Made by a program: the position numbers and the translations under genes. From the NCBI RefSeq assembly GCF_022581195.2, contig NC_061463.1, forward strand, positions 7,936,001 through 8,000,000: DNA of 64,000 nt, in the 5' to 3' direction. This document shows positions 60,101 through 64,000 of the stretch, piece by piece. Each line of letters starts with the position of its first letter. Position 1 is the stretch's first letter. This stretch comes from Helicoverpa zea. Taxonomy: Eukaryota; Arthropoda; Insecta; Lepidoptera; Noctuidae. The notes beneath the pieces were generated by a model. That model ran no database searches and had not been told where the DNA came from. It was given only the letters and a program-made list of their open reading frames with translations.

Positions 60101-60750
60101 CGATTCCGGATTGCATCGTTTTAGTCTACAAATGAGTGGATAAATAGTAACATTATCTAATTAGTATTAACCAACTATTAATTTGCAAATCTCGTTTCGT
60201 TATTTAAAAATACAATATCTTATCATCACCTCAGTTGCCCAATTTTTTTTAACATTTACAAAAAATATCGTTTTCCGAATACACCAAGACCCTACTCTAT
60301 CTCCATTATATCTTTCATGCGTTTATTCATTATAAGGTACAGATGCCATTGAAAATAGGGTAGAAGAATTCACTGTAGAATAACTACATACTTAGTTAAA
60401 AATCTTATTTAGGTTGACACCCAAACGTTATGCATGACACATTTTGTTTACAGCAATAGTCGACTTAAATTTTTCTCTGCAGACTGCAATGAACGGCTTG
60501 AAATGGCTTATGGCATTCAATATTATGTATTGATTGACTAGATACATCAAAGATGTTAATCTTATAAAGTAAACAGATACGCTTTACACCTGTTGTAGAC
60601 ACGCTACGCATGCATTGTTCCTTGACATATCAATTAGGTCGGCCATTATTCATACCTAATACTTACGTTCACATTAGATCGGTAGTGTTTCTTCCTTATA
60701 CCGAGGAATGTACTGTATTTAGATCATCCTGACATGCAACGTTTTTGACA
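57104..60750. other. Non-coding DNA
   Basis: No gene was supported. A small GC-rich patch (about 58420-58450) and the open frames at 58998-59285 and 59627-60143 have no motif, repeat or splice evidence. Confidence 0.3.
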
Positions 60751-60850
60751 CAGATGTCGAAGATAGAGCGAAGTGGAGGAGAAAGACGAGGCACGCTCAC
60801 CGCATCATCATATCGAACTAACAGCCAGGATGAGAGAGGTTGGCAATAAC
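60751..60850 (+). repeat. Possible non-LTR retrotransposon 3' fragment
   Basis: GATGTCGAAGATAGAGCGAAGTGGAGGAGAAAGACG encodes DVEDRAKWRRKTRHAH. This resembles the ...DRxxWRRKTRRADP tail of endonuclease/reverse transcriptase retrotransposons of moths. It is a short relic with no preceding polymerase sequence. Confidence 0.4.
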
Positions 60851-63800
60851 AAAAACTATTCGTTGAATTTTCTTTTTTTATTTATTTACTTTTCCATGGG
60901 ACCCTGTTAAAGTCAAACTAATACTGGGTAGATGGTTTTGTGTCTTCAAATGTTGATTCTGGTCCTCCAAATATGACCTAAATACGAACTATGTATTTCA
61001 GATTAATGAAATGGGCAGTGCGTTTCTTACATAGTACGACACTAAATAAGAAAACTGTTTCATCTTCGTAACATGACATGCTGTTGATTAACGGCGTATA
61101 AATGTCAATCTATTTGCTAGTTCATTTCAAATATGTAAATTTTAACAGGGTCGTTTGCGATTTATGTATGTAGTTGCTTTATTTATGTTACTTGGCATAG
61201 TTTTCGTAAAAATAAGATATTTAAGTTCGTACTTTAGTAACCAAGTGTTATGTGTAAAAGTTTGTATATTGTTTTGGAAGAGATAAATCAGTCAGGTGTT
61301 CATGATTTAAGATATGTTCATTTGAAAGTTGGTGGAAATAAAACCTCAGTACTTATGCGTTGTTAAAAGGTTCCTTGAATATAACCAACAATAGTTTCAA
61401 TGATGATAAGACTGGCAGTTTCCTATTTTGATTCCTGAATATAACATAGGTACAATACGTTCAACACCTGTTGACGTTTTAGTCACCGTAGAAATAGTAC
61501 AACCAACAGAAATGGCACCAGATATAAACCAATAATATTAAGACAGCATCAGCATAGAAAATCCGCTGTGCCGTTCAACTGTCAAAGTTCCAATAGTACC
61601 TAACTAACTAACTAATGGAACTTCGGTTACCGGACAAAATGCCAACTTGGGTCTCGTAATGTACATTAGTTAGGCCGGTTCGCGTTCCTTGGTACACCGC
61701 CAGAATGACCGATCCTTTTGGCTTGTCGATACGCTGGTCGTAGCCCGCCGTCGGCTAAAATAATGTCAGTTCAGAGATTAACGAACTTCAGCCGCATGAC
61801 CTATAAAACGGGTGCAGGTAAATTCATACCTGTAACTCATTGACTATACCTGCCACATCTATATACATTGCTGCATTTTGCGTTAGCACTATTCAGTTGG
61901 TATGAATCATCCACATCAAATATTATTCACTAACAACAGCAGAATACGTAGTTAATTCTTATATTAGTATAAGCAACGGACATACGCTCAAATAAAAGGT
62001 TCTAGAAGTTAAACAAACTTTTCCTTAAAGTTTATAGCATTTCGCAGTATGGTCGGGCACATAATATTGTTTTCTTTAGGGTTTCGCTCGGGCGACGACT
62101 GGAGCGTAGGTGGGTCGTATCAGGCGATGCTGTCAAACTTGTTTACGAAGTTTTGTCTATTTGCGTGCTCCCCAATTACTGTACTGCTTTCTGACAATCG
62201 TATTCAAGCGCCAGCGAAACGTTTAAACTTTTGCCAACGCATCGTGATGTATTATTATGATTATTTTTAGAATTTACATTCCTAATCTGTCTGTTAATTT
62301 TGGATTTTCCTGCACAAGTTCCTGTTTAGCCGTGTTTGTTATTATTCGATTAAATTTTTCATTGTCCTTTCTATTACAACCGGGAAAGCTGAATATAGGT
62401 TTGAGCCCCTGAAAAGAGAAAATAGTGGATACGTCGAGTCTTGCTATTTCACATTATTTATTGGTACTTAAAGTATAGAAACATTTTTTTGTAATTTAAT
62501 TTCTGTTTGCCACAAAATTCACTGAATATTTGCTTTAGAATTTTGATTCCAGTAAATCGTAACATCTTTTTTCATTTTGCAGTCAATCCTTCGTGTTACT
62601 ACAGGATATTGAGTAGAAGCAATTTGTGCAATCTCACAATTGCATTATAAACATGTTTCCGAGCAGTCCCAGTTGTATTACTTAGGCCGTAGCAGTACGC
62701 CAGTTCTAATTGTTTATTTTGTATTTTCAGGTAATTAACCTTCACGTTCCTTCTTTCTGAACGACTAAATGCTTGGCACATTATTTCGGTAAGTCTGGGG
62801 ACAGTATTACGTGACTAGTTGCACTCTGAAACGCTCTTTACGCGGCGCTCCACTCAATTATTGTGAGGTCTTCTTAACGGTTTAATTAATTAAAATAATA
62901 TTGGCTGAGGCATATACCCACATCCGACTTTAAAACAAAAACTTTCTTAATTGCCTGCTCTCTTACGCCGTCGGAAAACCTTGCGTGCATACTTGTGACA
63001 GATGAGTATCTGAAAACTGAAAGAACGTGGAATTTCTAAGAAAAATTAGATCAAATAACTAATAGATCTTTGGGCGTAGAATAAATAAATACACAACGCA
63101 GAATTCTTTAGTGCCTTAAATTGTTAGGAACTAATTTACGTGACAGGTGTACAAATTAGTCTTCACCCGAGCTCGTCTCTTTGAAAACATTTAAAATCAC
63201 GTACGCCGTTTTGTTGATAAAGTAATAGAACTTGCATTTTCCTGAAGTTCCTTTTGTCCAATGTAAACTTCCACTGATTCTCCGAACCGTACGAGCTGAT
63301 AAATCCAGGTTTCGTTATTGCACGACAAGAAATAAGACCATAATTGTTTTTAGAAGCAATATGCTATAAATTAAACGCTGCAAATCTGATCGCCTATCTG
63401 TATCACATCTTCTTGGGTGAGAATTTCAGAATACTGATTAATCGCATTTCATGAAACGCATAGATAGTTCCAACAAGAATAAAAAGAAAAGTGTACTAGA
63501 AAATTGTATAGTACATAAAAGCCATTGGACTTGCTAGTTAATGCGCGCGCCATTCCTTGAGAAAACAGCTGTTATTAATTCTATTATTGTGTGTCGAATT
63601 ATATCCGCCAAGCTGTGCAAAATGTGGAGCGTTTTATTTATCTGGTCGCTAAGCGCATTCGGCTCACCCACGCTTGCACACCGGCCAAAAGCAGCATTTT
63701 TACTTCGTTAATCATTATCTTGTAGTACAGTTTTATTGACTTCCGTAAGTATTTTCTTTAAAAAATTAATGTAAAATTGGAAACACGTATGATGTTAGTA

Positions 63801-64000
63801 GGCCATGGTCTTCCAGTGCGATGCCTTTGGTACTGTGCAGAAATTAGTTCTCATCACTGTTACTAATATTTCCAGTCCAGTATATTTTTTTGAATACTCT
63901 CGCGGATATTACATGAATAAATATAAAATATTAAATCAATTAATTAGCATAATTCTTCATAAGTCTGCATCAAAGGCAGCGTTGCATGCAACTGCGGTTC
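60851..64000. other. Non-coding DNA, with one possible small exon
   Basis: No gene is supported. A 58-nt segment 62731-62788 is bounded by an acceptor (TTTTGTATTTTCAG) and a donor (TTTCG|GTAAGT). It could be an untranslated or early exon, but nothing else supports it. Confidence 0.25.

Noticed and set aside
1..64000. CRISPR arrays, rRNA genes, bacterial operons, further microRNAs
   Set aside because: I looked for regularly spaced repeats, rRNA-like blocks and common insect microRNA seeds and saw none besides bantam. The gene structures are eukaryotic.

Overview
The window is about 64 kb of a large, AT-rich animal genome. I place it in Lepidoptera, probably a moth. The evidence is phase-consistent spliced genes with GT/AG introns, many short non-autonomous DNA transposons with TTA/TAA, TA or 8-bp target duplications, repeat tails I know from lepidopteran genomes, and a bantam microRNA with the non-drosophilid insect form of the sequence. 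The species cannot be named from the sequence.

Region 1 (1-17,400) has no convincing protein gene. It holds about ten short GC/CpG-rich islands in AT-rich DNA, several splice donors next to those islands, one small internal exon (8866-8972), clusters of E-box, CRE and AP-1/Maf sites, and at its right end the bantam hairpin (mature arm 17297-17319, + strand). I read the region as the multi-promoter primary-transcript and regulatory domain of bantam.

Region 2 (17,400-21,780) is intergenic. It contains two small inverted-repeat elements with TTA target duplications and remnants of dispersed lepidopteran repeats.

Region 3 (21,812-46,406) is a compact block of four housekeeping or meiotic genes. 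I reconstructed all four exon by exon, and each has an intact frame: POP1 (RNase P/MRP subunit, +, 771 aa), ZC3H18 (nuclear RNA decay adaptor, -, 910 aa, 15 coding exons), DMC1 (meiotic recombinase, +, 339 aa) and PCYT2 (CDP-ethanolamine synthesis, +, 379 aa). POP1 and ZC3H18 converge with abutting poly(A) signals. ZC3H18 and DMC1 are divergent, about 0.7 kb apart. The genes share no pathway, although POP1 and ZC3H18 both act in nuclear RNA processing.

Region 4 (46,407-64,000) is mostly non-coding. It has a possible untranslated first exon ending at 49092, a strong candidate first coding exon (50920-50992, unidentified product) in a CpG-rich promoter, and several transposon relics, including a 231-bp element with 60-bp perfect terminal inverted repeats and a 223-bp hAT-type element.

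Transposon relics concentrate in the introns of DMC1. Intron 1 carries a long inverted repeat, and intron 4 carries a second copy of the same family plus a deleted PIF/Harbinger element with a recognisable HARBI1-like N-terminus. All family assignments are from memory and reading, with no database search.
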